DNA of 64,000 nt from Allohoeflea poritis (GTDB lineage Bacteria; Pseudomonadota; Alphaproteobacteria; Rhizobiales; Rhizobiaceae). The notes beneath the pieces were generated by a model. It was not told the origin of the DNA. It searched no databases and was given only the letters and a program-made list of their open reading frames with translations. The stretch is from contig NZ_JAPJZH010000007.1 in NCBI RefSeq assembly GCF_027889715.1, positions 186,001 through 250,000 of the forward strand, written 5' to 3'. The position numbers and the translations under genes were made by a program. Shown piece by piece: positions 56,349-64,000 of the stretch (within the stretch, counting starts at the first letter, position 1; every line of letters starts with the position of its first letter).

Positions 56349-56363
56349 GAACAAAAATAGAAC
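56349..56363. promoter_or_regulatory. LexA (SOS) box of the alphaproteobacterial type
   Basis: GAAC-N7-GAAC (minus strand GTTC-N7-GTTC) is an exact match to the alphaproteobacterial LexA site. It lies in the yifB/ribonuclease spacer, 81 bases before the yifB ATG and 128 before the exonuclease ATG. From memory, comM is among genes reported with LexA sites in some alphaproteobacteria. Confidence 0.8.
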
Positions 56364-56490
56364 ATGGCGATTTCATTCCTATGTTGAAGACTGTGCGCGC
56401 GGCTGGACGGACGGGACGCTACGGAGTATGTGCAGTGAACGCCCGCATGCGGGCGGCAGAATTCCAATTTCATACGGGCAGGTGCGATTT

Positions 56491-57111
56491 ATGACGATCC
56501 GGTTTCACAAGGGCGATATCAGCGAGGCGGATGCCGAACGCTACACCGGCGATATTGCCATCGATACCGAGACGCTCGGTCTCAAGCCGCATCGCGACCG
56601 GCTTTGCGTGGTGCAGCTTTCGCCCGGCGACGGCACGGCGGACGTCATCCAGATCGCCAAGGACCAGAAGAAGGCACCCAACCTGACGCGGCTGCTCAAG
56701 GACCGCAAGCGAACCAAGATCTTCCATTTCGGCCGTTTCGACATCGCCGTCCTGTTCCACAATTTCGGCATCACGTGCGAGCCGGTCTTCTGCACCAAGA
56801 TCGCCTCGCGGCTGACACGCACCTATACGGACCGGCACGGGCTGAAGGACAATCTGCGCGAATTGCTCGACATCGACATCTCCAAGCAGCAGCAGTCCTC
56901 GGACTGGGCGGCGGAAGACCTCAGCCAGGCACAGCTCGAATATGCGGCGACAGACGTGCTTTACCTGCATGCGCTGCGCGAAAAGCTGCAGGAGCGTCTT
57001 GTGCGCGACGGGCGGGAAAAACACGCAGAAGCCTGTTTCCGCTTCCTGCCGACGCGGGCGAAGCTCGACCTCATCGGCTGGGACGATACCGACATCTTCG
57101 CACACAGCTAG
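56491..57111 (+). CDS. rnd: Ribonuclease D-like 3'-5' exonuclease
   Basis: A 206-residue DEDDy exonuclease without the HRDC domains of E. coli RNase D. The three Exo motifs are GDIAIDTETLGL (Exo I, DE), FHFGRFDIAVL (Exo II, D) and EYAATDVLYLHALR (Exo III, Y and D). The short form is common in alphaproteobacteria. It may trim tRNA or other RNA 3' ends. The start at ATG 56491 begins just before the conserved Exo I strand. It shares an upstream region with yifB. Confidence 0.9.
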   Translation: MTIRFHKGDISEADAERYTGDIAIDTETLGLKPHRDRLCVVQLSPGDGTADVIQIAKDQKKAPNLTRLLKDRKRTKIFHFGRFDIAVLFHNFGITCEPVFCTKIASRLTRTYTDRHGLKDNLRELLDIDISKQQQSSDWAAEDLSQAQLEYAATDVLYLHALREKLQERLVRDGREKHAEACFRFLPTRAKLDLIGWDDTDIFAHS

Positions 57112-57204
57112 CAATCGTCATCGACCGCACGCAATTTTGACTGGCCGTCCCGGCGGGCGGGGCCGTATATTGCCTGCATTGAATGATGCGGATGCGCCGA
57201 GGGG

Positions 57205-58383
57205 ATGATGGCTGACAGCAGGGAAGCCAAGAAGCCGCGTTTTTCGTCCGTCGAAGAGCTCACAAACTGGATGATCGACGGCGCCCGGCCGAGCGCCGAT
57301 GCGCGCGAGATCGTCAGCGGCATCTGCGAGGGACTGGTCGGCCTCGATGTCGCGATCGACCGCTTCATGCTGTTCATCTACACGCTGCATCCGAACCTTC
57401 TGGGAACGCGCTTCCGCTGGATCAGGGGAGAAGCCGTCGATGTCGGCCATGCCAAAATCGGCCAGTTTTCGCAGGAAGAATACACAGCCAATCCGCTGCC
57501 GCATGTGGTCGAGGACCAGGTCACCATCCGCCGGCACCTGGAACGGGCAGACTGCCCGGAGGATTACATCATCGTCGGCGAACTGCGCGAGCAGGGCTTT
57601 ACGGACTATATCGCCCTGCCGCTGATCTTCACCACCGGCGAAACCCATGCCTGCACCTGGTCGTCGGCGCAGGCGGGCGGCTTCAGCGAGCGGGAAATCG
57701 AAATCCTCAAGACCATCAACGCGCCGCTCGCAAGGCTCACCGAGACCTATATGCTGCGCCTCAACGCGGCGGTGCTTCTGTCCACCTATGTCGGGCGCAA
57801 CAGCGGCACGCTGATCCGCGACGGCAAGGTGCATCGCGGCGACGGCGAGGAAATCACCGCCGTCATCCTGTTTGTCGACCTGAAGAACTTCACGCGGCTT
57901 TCCAACGAGATCGCCGGCCCGGAACTGGTGGGTCTGCTGAACGACACGTTCGACCACCTTGTTCCGTCGGTGACGCGCCGCGGCGGCGAGGTGCTGAAAT
58001 TCATGGGCGACGGGTTTTTCGCCATCTTTCCCTATGCCGACGAGGCAGGCCTTGCCGACATGGCCGCCGCCGCCATGGACGCGGCCAGCGAGGGCGCCGA
58101 GGCGCTGTTGAAAGACGCGCTCGGCGACACGGTTTCCTTCCGCGCCGCGATCCATTGCGGCACCTTCCATTATGGCAATATCGGCGGCGCCGACCGGCTC
58201 GACTTCACCGCCATCGGGCCGCCCGTCAACTACACCGCGCGGCTGCTGTCAGCGGCCACAGGGCTCGGATGCGACATGGTCGCTTCCTCCGATATCGCCT
58301 CCCGTGTGCCGGGCCGCTGCGCGAAGGCCGGCACGGCCGACCTCAAGGGTTTTTCCGGCGAGCAGACGATCTGGCGGTTCTAG
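57205..58383 (+). CDS. Class III adenylate/guanylate cyclase
   Basis: A 392-residue cytosolic cyclase. The N-terminal 200 residues form a sensor-like region (DRFMLFIYTLHPNLLGTRFR, then YIALPLIFTTGETHACTW) seen in many rhizobial cyclases. The catalytic domain starts near 215 and keeps its metal aspartates (LFVDLKNFTRLSNE and VLKFMGDGFFAIFP) and the transition-state pair Asn and Arg in GPPVNYTARL, so it should be active. The Lys/Asp adenine pair is not certain from reading, so cAMP is presumed. ATG 57208 is an alternative start. A decayed cyclase fragment lies at 15499-15780. Confidence 0.9.
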   Translation: MMADSREAKKPRFSSVEELTNWMIDGARPSADAREIVSGICEGLVGLDVAIDRFMLFIYTLHPNLLGTRFRWIRGEAVDVGHAKIGQFSQEEYTANPLPHVVEDQVTIRRHLERADCPEDYIIVGELREQGFTDYIALPLIFTTGETHACTWSSAQAGGFSEREIEILKTINAPLARLTETYMLRLNAAVLLSTYVGRNSGTLIRDGKVHRGDGEEITAVILFVDLKNFTRLSNEIAGPELVGLLNDTFDHLVPSVTRRGGEVLKFMGDGFFAIFPYADEAGLADMAAAAMDAASEGAEALLKDALGDTVSFRAAIHCGTFHYGNIGGADRLDFTAIGPPVNYTARLLSAATGLGCDMVASSDIASRVPGRCAKAGTADLKGFSGEQTIWRF

Positions 58384-58392
58384 CAGCCAACG

Positions 58393-59223
58393 CTAGGCCT
58401 TTACCATCACCACCTCGGCATATTGCGACGGGGCGCGCATGGAGCCGTCATCGGCCGTGTTGATATCGTCGATGAGGTTCAGGATATCTCCGGCCAGCGC
58501 GTCCTCGCCCTCCGGGCCAACCTTGTCGAATGCCTTGCGCAGCAGGCCGTAATAGGCCCTGTTGTATTCGAGATAATGCTGCGGCGAACGGTAGCGGAAA
58601 TAAAATGTCCTTACATTGATGGTCAGCGACGCCGCCGCATGTTCGAAATGATCCCGGATCCACTCCTCGCGGCCCCAATTGGCCGGGGCCTTGAAGCCCG
58701 GCGCGGCCGACATGTGGCTGCCGATAATCGGGCACAGCCGGCCGATGAAACCGGGCGGCGACCAGCTGGCAAGGGCGATCTTGCCGCCCGGCTTGCAGAC
58801 CCTGACGATCTCGCGAGCGGCGGCCTGCTGATCGGGCGCGAACATGACGCCGAATGTCGAGATCACGCCATCGAAGGAGGCATCGGGATATTGGAGGTTC
58901 TGGGCGTCGGCGATCTCGAATGCGACGTCGAGATCCTCCGCCTCGGCACGCTTGCGGCCCTTGTCGAGCAGGGGCTGCACGAAATCCGTCGAGGTGACCC
59001 TGCAAAAGCGCCGCGCAACGGCAAGCGTCGCGTTTCCATTGCCCGCGGCGACATCCAGAATATGCGATCCCGGCGTGAAGTCAGCCGCCTCGGCAAGATC
59101 CTCGCCGGTCTTCTGCAGCGTCACGCCAATGCGCGCATAGTCGGCGCAGGACCACGAGCCGTTGAGCCGCCGGTTCCAGTTCGCGTAATCAGGCGCAATG
59201 CCCTTTCTGAGTGCAATGTTCAT
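58393..59223 (-). CDS. Class I SAM-dependent methyltransferase
   Basis: A 276-residue methyltransferase. Motif I is ILDVAAGNGNATLAVARRFC at about residues 55-74, with FEIADAQNLQYPDASFDGVI and CKPGGKIALASWSPPGFIGR as later motifs, the type that methylates small molecules or lipids. ATG 59223 follows AAGGA at ideal spacing; an in-frame ATG at 59268 is less likely. It lies after the LuxR-type gene on the same strand, 129 bases away. The substrate is unknown. Confidence 0.87.
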   Translation of the reverse strand: MNIALRKGIAPDYANWNRRLNGSWSCADYARIGVTLQKTGEDLAEAADFTPGSHILDVAAGNGNATLAVARRFCRVTSTDFVQPLLDKGRKRAEAEDLDVAFEIADAQNLQYPDASFDGVISTFGVMFAPDQQAAAREIVRVCKPGGKIALASWSPPGFIGRLCPIIGSHMSAAPGFKAPANWGREEWIRDHFEHAAASLTINVRTFYFRYRSPQHYLEYNRAYYGLLRKAFDKVGPEGEDALAGDILNLIDDINTADDGSMRAPSQYAEVVMVKA

Positions 59224-59352
59224 GACACGTCCTTTCAGCCTTGATGAGCTGAAGTGTCGCGGACGCATGTTTCAATCGGACGGCGGACCGGCGCCGGAAT
59301 TGTTTCAATTGTTACGGGTTCCGGTGTCCACGAAGATGCGACCGCAGACCGT

Positions 59353-60072
59353 TCAGATGATGCCGGCGCGCAGGGCCTGAACCGCCGCATGATGCTTGTT
59401 CAGGCAGCGCATCTTGCGGGTCGCCGTCATCGCGTGGTGATTGACGGTCGAGACCGAAAGGCCGAGGATCGTGGCAATCTCGCCGGCGGTCTTGCCTTCA
59501 AGCGTCCATAGCAGGCACTCGCGCTCGCGCAGGGACAGTTCCGGCTCGTCGTCGCCCGGCTCGCACTGATCCGTCATGACGATCTCATGGGTATCGTAGG
59601 CGGCCTCGAAGAGGCGGGCATGCTCGCCGCGCGTGACGTCGGCAAGGTGCTTGCCGCCACGTGAGACGACGCTGAAAACGGCCAGCTCGCCCTCGGCGCC
59701 CCGTATGGGTATCGAAAGACCGTTGATGATCCGGTACTCGCGCGCCTCGTCGAACACCAGCCGCTGGCGGCTGCGGAAGGCGCGCAGGAAACGGCCATGC
59801 CCCCAGAAAAACGGCCGCGTCGATTTGGCCGTCAGCTCGGCGACCGGATCGAGATTGTAGTAGCGGTGGCTCATGTAACGGCCGATCCACTCGTCCGGAT
59901 AGTTGGTGTGCAGGGTCGCCAGAGCGTTGAACTTGCGCTCGCGCGGCGGTTTCAGGACAAGGTAGGAAAAATAGTCCAGCGAAAGGTCGTCCAGAAGCCG
60001 GCTCATGCGCCGGCGGATATCAATGCAGCCGTCGTCCTGACGGTAGTAGCTCTGGTCGAACCAGGACTGCAT
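59353..60072 (-). CDS. LuxR-family regulator with autoinducer-binding domain
   Basis: A 239-residue quorum-sensing type regulator. The N-terminal autoinducer-binding domain keeps the usual acyl-homoserine-lactone pocket residues: Trp and Tyr in YPDEWIGRYMSHRYYNLDPV plus Asp, and the later Trp in PFFWGHG. The C-terminal LuxR HTH reads LSLRERECLLWTLEGKTAGE then LGLSVSTVNHHAM. A perfect GGAAGGAGAG ribosome site precedes ATG 60072. No luxI-type synthase is in the window. It is divergent from the ABC transporter operon across a 202-base spacer and may regulate it. Confidence 0.93.
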   Translation of the reverse strand: MQSWFDQSYYRQDDGCIDIRRRMSRLLDDLSLDYFSYLVLKPPRERKFNALATLHTNYPDEWIGRYMSHRYYNLDPVAELTAKSTRPFFWGHGRFLRAFRSRQRLVFDEAREYRIINGLSIPIRGAEGELAVFSVVSRGGKHLADVTRGEHARLFEAAYDTHEIVMTDQCEPGDDEPELSLRERECLLWTLEGKTAGEIATILGLSVSTVNHHAMTATRKMRCLNKHHAAVQALRAGII

Positions 60073-60274
60073 GAACTCTCCTTCCGGGACTGAAGCCGGG
60101 CGCTTGCCCGGCCCCATCGCAACGCCACAGGGCCGATAGTGGTCAATATCCGGCCAAAAATCCAGCAATCGGTGCAGAAAATGCCAAACCTTTGCAATTG
60201 TCGCTGACCGGCCAGTCGCTAATGTTTTGCAGGATTGCCGTGCGCCAGCGGCCAAGATGACCGGAGACTGTCCA

Positions 60275-61507
60275 ATGAAAAGCAAAATTCGCGCCCTGTC
60301 CGCCGCCACTGCCCTGTCGCTGCTTCTGTCGGGAGCCGCGCTTGCGGATGTGGTCAAGATCGGCGTTCTCGCCCCGCTCACAGGACCGACCGCATCGGAC
60401 GGCGAGGAATTCGTGCGCGGCGTCGAATGGGCCGTCAAGGAAGCCAACGCCGCAGGCGGCGTCGCCGGCCACACATTCGAAGTGGTCAGCGCCGATGTGA
60501 AGGATCACTCGGCGGCAAATGTCTCATCGGCCGTCGAACGGCTTTTGTCGACCGACGGCGTGCAGGTCATTCTGACCGGCTATGCGAGCCTTTCGATGTT
60601 CGAGGTCGACCTGATGGCCGACGCGAACATGCCCTATATTCCGGCGGGCCCGTCGCCGCAATTCGCCGCCATCGTGTCGCAGGACCCGGACGCCTATAAT
60701 TGCTGCTGGTCGTTCACCGCCGATTTCAAGGGCTACGAGACCGACGTGACGCCGACGATCGAGGCGCTGTCGGCAGCCGGACATTTCGACCTCAAGGACA
60801 AGACCGTCGCGATCATCTCTTCGGACAATCCCTATTCGAAGACCATATCGGAAGGCATGAAAACAGCGTTCAAGGATGCGGGCTGGACGATCACGGTTGA
60901 CGAACTGGTGCCGTTCGGGCCGGTCAGCGACTGGCGCTCGATGCTTGCCAAGGTTCGGGAAAATCCGCCGGAGGTGGTCATCAATACCGACTATATCCCG
61001 GCCAATGCCGCACTGTTCATGAACCAGTTCCGGGAAAACCCGACGGACTCGATCGTATTCCTGCAATATGCGCCGCTGGTGCCGGAATTCGTCGAACTGA
61101 CCGGCGAGAATTCCGACGGTGTGCTCTACAACGCGATCGGCGCGACGCTGGACGTCGAAGCCTGGCCGCGCGGCAGGGAGGTCAGCGACGGCTACCGCAA
61201 GGAGTACGGCTCCACTTCCGGGCCCTATGGCGCAGGCCTTTACGAAATGACCAATGTCTATTTCGACGCGCTGCGCAAAGTGGGCGATCCGACGGATCAC
61301 GACGCCATCGGCAAGGCGATCGGCGAGACAAAACGGCCGGTCACCTCGGGCTTTCTGGAATTCGATCCGGCAACGCACGTCGCCAAGCAGAGCAATGACC
61401 ACATCCCGGTCACCTTCTTCCAGCTTCAGGACGGAAAACCCGTCATGATCGCTCCGGAAAAATTCAAGAACGGCACGTTCAAGACGCCGGCCTGGATGTC
61501 CAAATAG
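60275..61507 (+). CDS. Branched-chain amino-acid-type ABC transporter substrate-binding protein
   Basis: A 410-residue periplasmic binding protein. The signal peptide ends ALA at about residue 24. The mature protein starts DVVKIGVLAPLTGPTASDGE, typical of LivJ/type I binding proteins, and has VQVILTGYASLSMFEV and YGAGLYEMTNVYFDAL. Such proteins bind amino acids, amides or aromatic acids; the ligand is not readable. GGAG precedes ATG 60275. It leads an operon with livG, livF, livH and livM. Confidence 0.92.
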   Translation: MKSKIRALSAATALSLLLSGAALADVVKIGVLAPLTGPTASDGEEFVRGVEWAVKEANAAGGVAGHTFEVVSADVKDHSAANVSSAVERLLSTDGVQVILTGYASLSMFEVDLMADANMPYIPAGPSPQFAAIVSQDPDAYNCCWSFTADFKGYETDVTPTIEALSAAGHFDLKDKTVAIISSDNPYSKTISEGMKTAFKDAGWTITVDELVPFGPVSDWRSMLAKVRENPPEVVINTDYIPANAALFMNQFRENPTDSIVFLQYAPLVPEFVELTGENSDGVLYNAIGATLDVEAWPRGREVSDGYRKEYGSTSGPYGAGLYEMTNVYFDALRKVGDPTDHDAIGKAIGETKRPVTSGFLEFDPATHVAKQSNDHIPVTFFQLQDGKPVMIAPEKFKNGTFKTPAWMSK

Positions 61508-61541
61508 AGCAGGCAATGGCGAATGCGGGAGTGGCCGGATT

Positions 61542-62270
61542 TTGACGCCGTTCTTCGAAATCCGGAATCTGTCGAAATCCTTCGGCGGGCTGAAAGCGGT
61601 CAATGATCTTTCCCTCACGGTCGAGGAGGGAGAGATCATGGGCATTGCCGGTCCGAACGGTTCCGGGAAATCCACCCTCTTCAACCTGATCACGAAGATC
61701 CCATTCGGACCGGACAGCGGTAGCGTCGTCTTTCGCGGCGAGGCCATCGAGAACCGCGCCGACAAGACGATCGCACGCATGGGGATCGTGCGCACCTTCC
61801 AGCGCGAGGCGGTCTTCGCCTCGCTTTCCTGCGTCGACAATATTCTCGTCGCGGTCGAGCAGACCGGGGGCCTGCGCGGCGCGGAGGCCGAGAAACGGGC
61901 AGACGAAGCGTCCGATATCGTCGGGTTTCCGAGAAATTTCCACAATATCCCGGCCGCGCAATTGCCGGTGTTCTACCAGAAGCAGCTGATGATCACGACG
62001 GCGGTCGCCCAGCAGCCGACGATCCTGCTGATGGACGAGCCGGCATCCTCGCTGGTCGACGACGAGGTCGACTGGGTTCACGAGACCATCAAGCGCCTCA
62101 ACGCCATGGGCATGACCATCCTGCTCATCGAACACATCCTGCCGCTGCTGACCGGAGTTTCCTCGCGCCTGCTCGTGCTTGAACAGGGAACGCCGATCGC
62201 GCTCGGCGCCGTCAAGGATGTCATCCGCGATCCGGCGGTGGTCGAAGCCTTCCTGGGGAAACCGCAATGA
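61542..62270 (+). CDS. livG: Branched-chain amino-acid-type ABC transporter ATP-binding protein (LivG-like)
   Basis: A 242-residue ABC ATPase. Walker A is GPNGSGKSTLFNLI, Walker B ILLMDEPASSLVDDE, and the H-loop is in ILLIEHILPLL. The signature position reads LPVFYQKQLMITTAVAQQ, so the usual LSGGQ/LSYGQ core is not conserved. Start is TTG 61542, with no in-frame ATG near the conserved N-terminal strand. It lies 34 bases after the binding protein and overlaps livF by four bases. Confidence 0.9.
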   Translation: MTPFFEIRNLSKSFGGLKAVNDLSLTVEEGEIMGIAGPNGSGKSTLFNLITKIPFGPDSGSVVFRGEAIENRADKTIARMGIVRTFQREAVFASLSCVDNILVAVEQTGGLRGAEAEKRADEASDIVGFPRNFHNIPAAQLPVFYQKQLMITTAVAQQPTILLMDEPASSLVDDEVDWVHETIKRLNAMGMTILLIEHILPLLTGVSSRLLVLEQGTPIALGAVKDVIRDPAVVEAFLGKPQ

Positions 62271-63052
62271 CCGGCGAACTGCTGCAGCTTTCCAGCCTTT
62301 CGGGCGGCTACCCGCCGGTGAGCGTGTTCCGCAATGTCGACCTCACCATCGGCAAGGGCGAAGCCGTGGGCCTGTTCGGACCGAACGGCCACGGCAAGAC
62401 GACGCTCCTGAAGACCGTCGCCGGCCTGATCGATCCGTGGGACGGCGAGATCCGCTTCGACGGGCGGCGGCTGAATGCAGAGGGCGTCATGGCGGCGCGT
62501 ATCTCAAAGCATCTCAATTACGACCTCTTCCGCCGCCGCCGCATCCAAGCGCGCGATGTGGTTCGCGCCGGTCTGATCTATGTCATGCAGGGCAATCTTC
62601 TGTTCCCTGAGATGACGGTGGACGAGGTGCTCCACATCGCGCCATCGGCATCGCGCGGCCGAAGCGGCGTCTCCGAGATGCAAAGCCTGGTGCGCGATCT
62701 CTTCCCCCGGCTTCGCGAACGCAGACATTCCAAGATCCGCTACCTTTCGGGCGGCGAACGTCAGATGGTATCGATCGCGGTCGGCCTTCTGGCGCTGCCG
62801 CGCCTGCTCATTCTCGACGAGCCGACGCTCGGCCTTTCGCCCAAGCTGCGCCTCGAACTGTCGGAAGCCATTGCGAGGATCCGCGATGCGCAGGTGCCCC
62901 TGCTCGTCGTCGACCAGAATGTCGAGTTCCTGACCAGCCTCGTCGACCGGCTCTACCTCTTCGACCATGGCTCCATCACCTCCGAGATCGACAAGGCGCA
63001 TATGCCGAGCCATGACGAAATCATGACGATGCTCTTCGGGAGCGCACCCTGA
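62267..63052 (+). CDS. livF: Branched-chain amino-acid-type ABC transporter ATP-binding protein (LivF-like)
   Basis: A 261-residue ABC ATPase, about 25 residues longer than usual LivF. Walker A is GPNGHGKTTLLKTVAG, the signature is an intact YLSGGERQMVSIAVGL and Walker B is LLILDEPTLGLSPK. An insertion between Walker A and the Q-loop (around VMAARISKHLNYDLFRRRRI) accounts for the length; the Q-loop reads YVMQGNLLFPEMTVDE. It overlaps both livG and livH, giving tight coupling. Confidence 0.92.
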   Translation: MTGELLQLSSLSGGYPPVSVFRNVDLTIGKGEAVGLFGPNGHGKTTLLKTVAGLIDPWDGEIRFDGRRLNAEGVMAARISKHLNYDLFRRRRIQARDVVRAGLIYVMQGNLLFPEMTVDEVLHIAPSASRGRSGVSEMQSLVRDLFPRLRERRHSKIRYLSGGERQMVSIAVGLLALPRLLILDEPTLGLSPKLRLELSEAIARIRDAQVPLLVVDQNVEFLTSLVDRLYLFDHGSITSEIDKAHMPSHDEIMTMLFGSAP

Positions 63053-63939
63053 TGGCCATAGACACGTTCATCTTCGTTCTCATCTCCGGCATTGTCCTCG
63101 GCGGGCTTTACGCGCTGATGGCGGTCGGGCTTTCCGTCGTCTGGACAACGCTGGATGTCTTCAACTTCGCGCACGGGGCCTTCGTCGCGCTCGGCGCCTA
63201 TGTCGCCTGGCAGATCAGCCAGTCGGCGCCGGGTCCGGCCGGATTCGCGCTGGCGGCGGCGCTTTCCGTCGCCTTCATGTTCGCCTTCGGCTTCTGCCTG
63301 CATTTTGGCATCATCAAACCTTTCGAGCGAAGTCCCAACATTGTGCTTCTGGCGGTGATCACGACCCTGGCTGCATCGTCGATCATCGAAAACGGCATCC
63401 AGCTCGTCTGGGGTCCGCGCGAGAAGCAGATCGATCCGAACATCGACATGCGGGTCGATTTCGGCGGCGTGGCGATTGCCGGCATCGACCTCTTGTCGCT
63501 CGCCGTCGCGCTGCTGGCGCTGGCGGGGCTTGCCGTCTTTCTGAGACGCAGCGCCACGGGCCGCGCCATGCGGGCCGCGGCGCAGAACAGGGAAGCCGCG
63601 GAACTGATGGGATTCAACGTGGCTTTCCTGTTCGCAATCGCATTCGGCATCGCGGCGGCGACGGCCGCGCTTGCCGGCGTCTTCATCGGCTCGCTGCGCT
63701 TCATCAATCCGTCCTTCGGCGCCGACCCGCTGATGAAATCGCTGATCGTCGTCATCTTCGGCGGCGTCGCCCAATTCACCAGCCCCATCTATGCCGCCTT
63801 CATCATCGGCATCGTCGAGGCGTTTTCGATCTATTTCCTCGGACTTTACTGGGCGCCGGCCGTCCTTTTCGCGCTGATGATCGCTGTCCTGATGATCAAG
63901 CCCGAAGGTCTGTTCGGCAACCGGCAGAAGACACTTTGA
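63052..63939 (+). CDS. livH: Branched-chain amino-acid-type ABC transporter permease (LivH-like)
   Basis: A 295-residue inner-membrane permease with about eight predicted helices. It shows the LivH pattern GLYALMAVGLSVVWTTLDVF with FNFAHGAFVALGAYVAW, then RRSATGRAMRAAAQNREAAE (the EAA-like coupling loop) and a C-terminal VFGGVAQFTSPIYAAFIIG. The ATG overlaps the livF stop. It forms the transport channel with LivM. Confidence 0.93.
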   Translation: MAIDTFIFVLISGIVLGGLYALMAVGLSVVWTTLDVFNFAHGAFVALGAYVAWQISQSAPGPAGFALAAALSVAFMFAFGFCLHFGIIKPFERSPNIVLLAVITTLAASSIIENGIQLVWGPREKQIDPNIDMRVDFGGVAIAGIDLLSLAVALLALAGLAVFLRRSATGRAMRAAAQNREAAELMGFNVAFLFAIAFGIAAATAALAGVFIGSLRFINPSFGADPLMKSLIVVIFGGVAQFTSPIYAAFIIGIVEAFSIYFLGLYWAPAVLFALMIAVLMIKPEGLFGNRQKTL

Positions 63940-63943
63940 CCAA

Positions 63944-64000
63944 ATGAAATACGCGCCGCCCTTCCACCGCACCAACGGTCTCGTCCCGGTGATCATCGCA
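63944..64000 (+). CDS. livM: Start of LivM-like permease (cut by window end)
   Basis: The first 19 codons of an open frame starting ATG 63944 (MKYAPPFHRTNGLVPVIIA) follow livH by four bases. A short polar N terminus running into a hydrophobic stretch is what a LivM permease looks like, and the gene order binding protein-livG-livF-livH predicts it. The window ends here, so the identity is inferred mainly from position. Confidence 0.6.
   Translation, partial: MKYAPPFHRTNGLVPVIIA

Overview
This 64 kb window is high-GC chromosomal DNA from an alphaproteobacterium, most likely a member of the Hyphomicrobiales (Rhizobiales). Supporting evidence is a dnaA-dnaN-recF-moeB cluster next to rpsT, an enoyl-CoA hydratase gene, mutM, ubiE and ubiB; an olsB ornithine-lipid gene followed by a malic-enzyme/phosphotransacetylase fusion and mutS; an lptC-lptA-lptB block; and an alphaproteobacterial SOS box (GTTC-N7-GTTC). 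No rRNA, tRNA, CRISPR array, transposase or prophage gene was recognised.

Layout. 1-1574 (minus): LPS export genes lptB (partial), lptA, lptC. 1820-6236: sppA, ihfB, a lapA-type membrane protein, an ornithine cyclodeaminase-family enzyme, coxG and an rRNA methyltransferase. 6233-9629: a TrmH-type RNA methyltransferase, lspA, acuI and olsB (with a candidate Pho box). 9695-15460: maeB, mutS and a P-loop kinase-like protein, followed by a decayed class III cyclase fragment. 16096-22324: an accessory surface-glycan segment with a GDP-mannose 3,5-epimerase-like enzyme, a GT4-like glycosyltransferase, a NodZ-like fucosyltransferase and a large two-module transferase. 22748-24633: cytochrome P450 and a TetR regulator. 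24654-32275: a catabolic locus, with two SDR genes divergent from a gntR-dapA-like-aldehyde dehydrogenase-mttB-FAD oxidase operon, apparently for an N-methylated amine or betaine. 32294-34048: SH3-like secreted protein and a 2-hydroxyacid dehydrogenase.

34080-45809: the replication/repair and ubiquinone block: moeB, recF, dnaN, dnaA, rpsT, enoyl-CoA hydratase and mutM on the minus strand, then ubiE, ubiB and coaBC on the plus strand. The coaBC product carries a FitA-like antitoxin domain at its N terminus. 45791-49524: class II amidotransferase, a DUF6356-like small protein divergent from an Lrp/AsnC regulator with paired operator palindromes, pirin and a DUF2855 protein. 49544-54454: prfC, dut, cysK, a YjhX-type protein and an unrecognised membrane/coiled-coil protein. 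54736-58383: yifB/comM and a ribonuclease D-like exonuclease sharing a region with an SOS box, then an intact class III adenylate cyclase. 58393-64000: a methyltransferase, a LuxR-type regulator with a conserved autoinducer pocket, and a branched-chain amino-acid-type ABC operon (binding protein, LivG, LivF, LivH, start of LivM) that runs off the window.

The most interesting material is: (i) the epimerase plus NodZ-like and two-module transferase segment, which suggests decoration of a surface glycan with L-fucose or L-galactose; (ii) the FitA-CoaBC fusion; (iii) the non-pyrrolysine MttB operon with a strong promoter/operator; (iv) several readable regulatory sites (SOS box, Lrp operators, Pho box, GntR operator). 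All functional assignments are from reading protein motifs; no database search was run.
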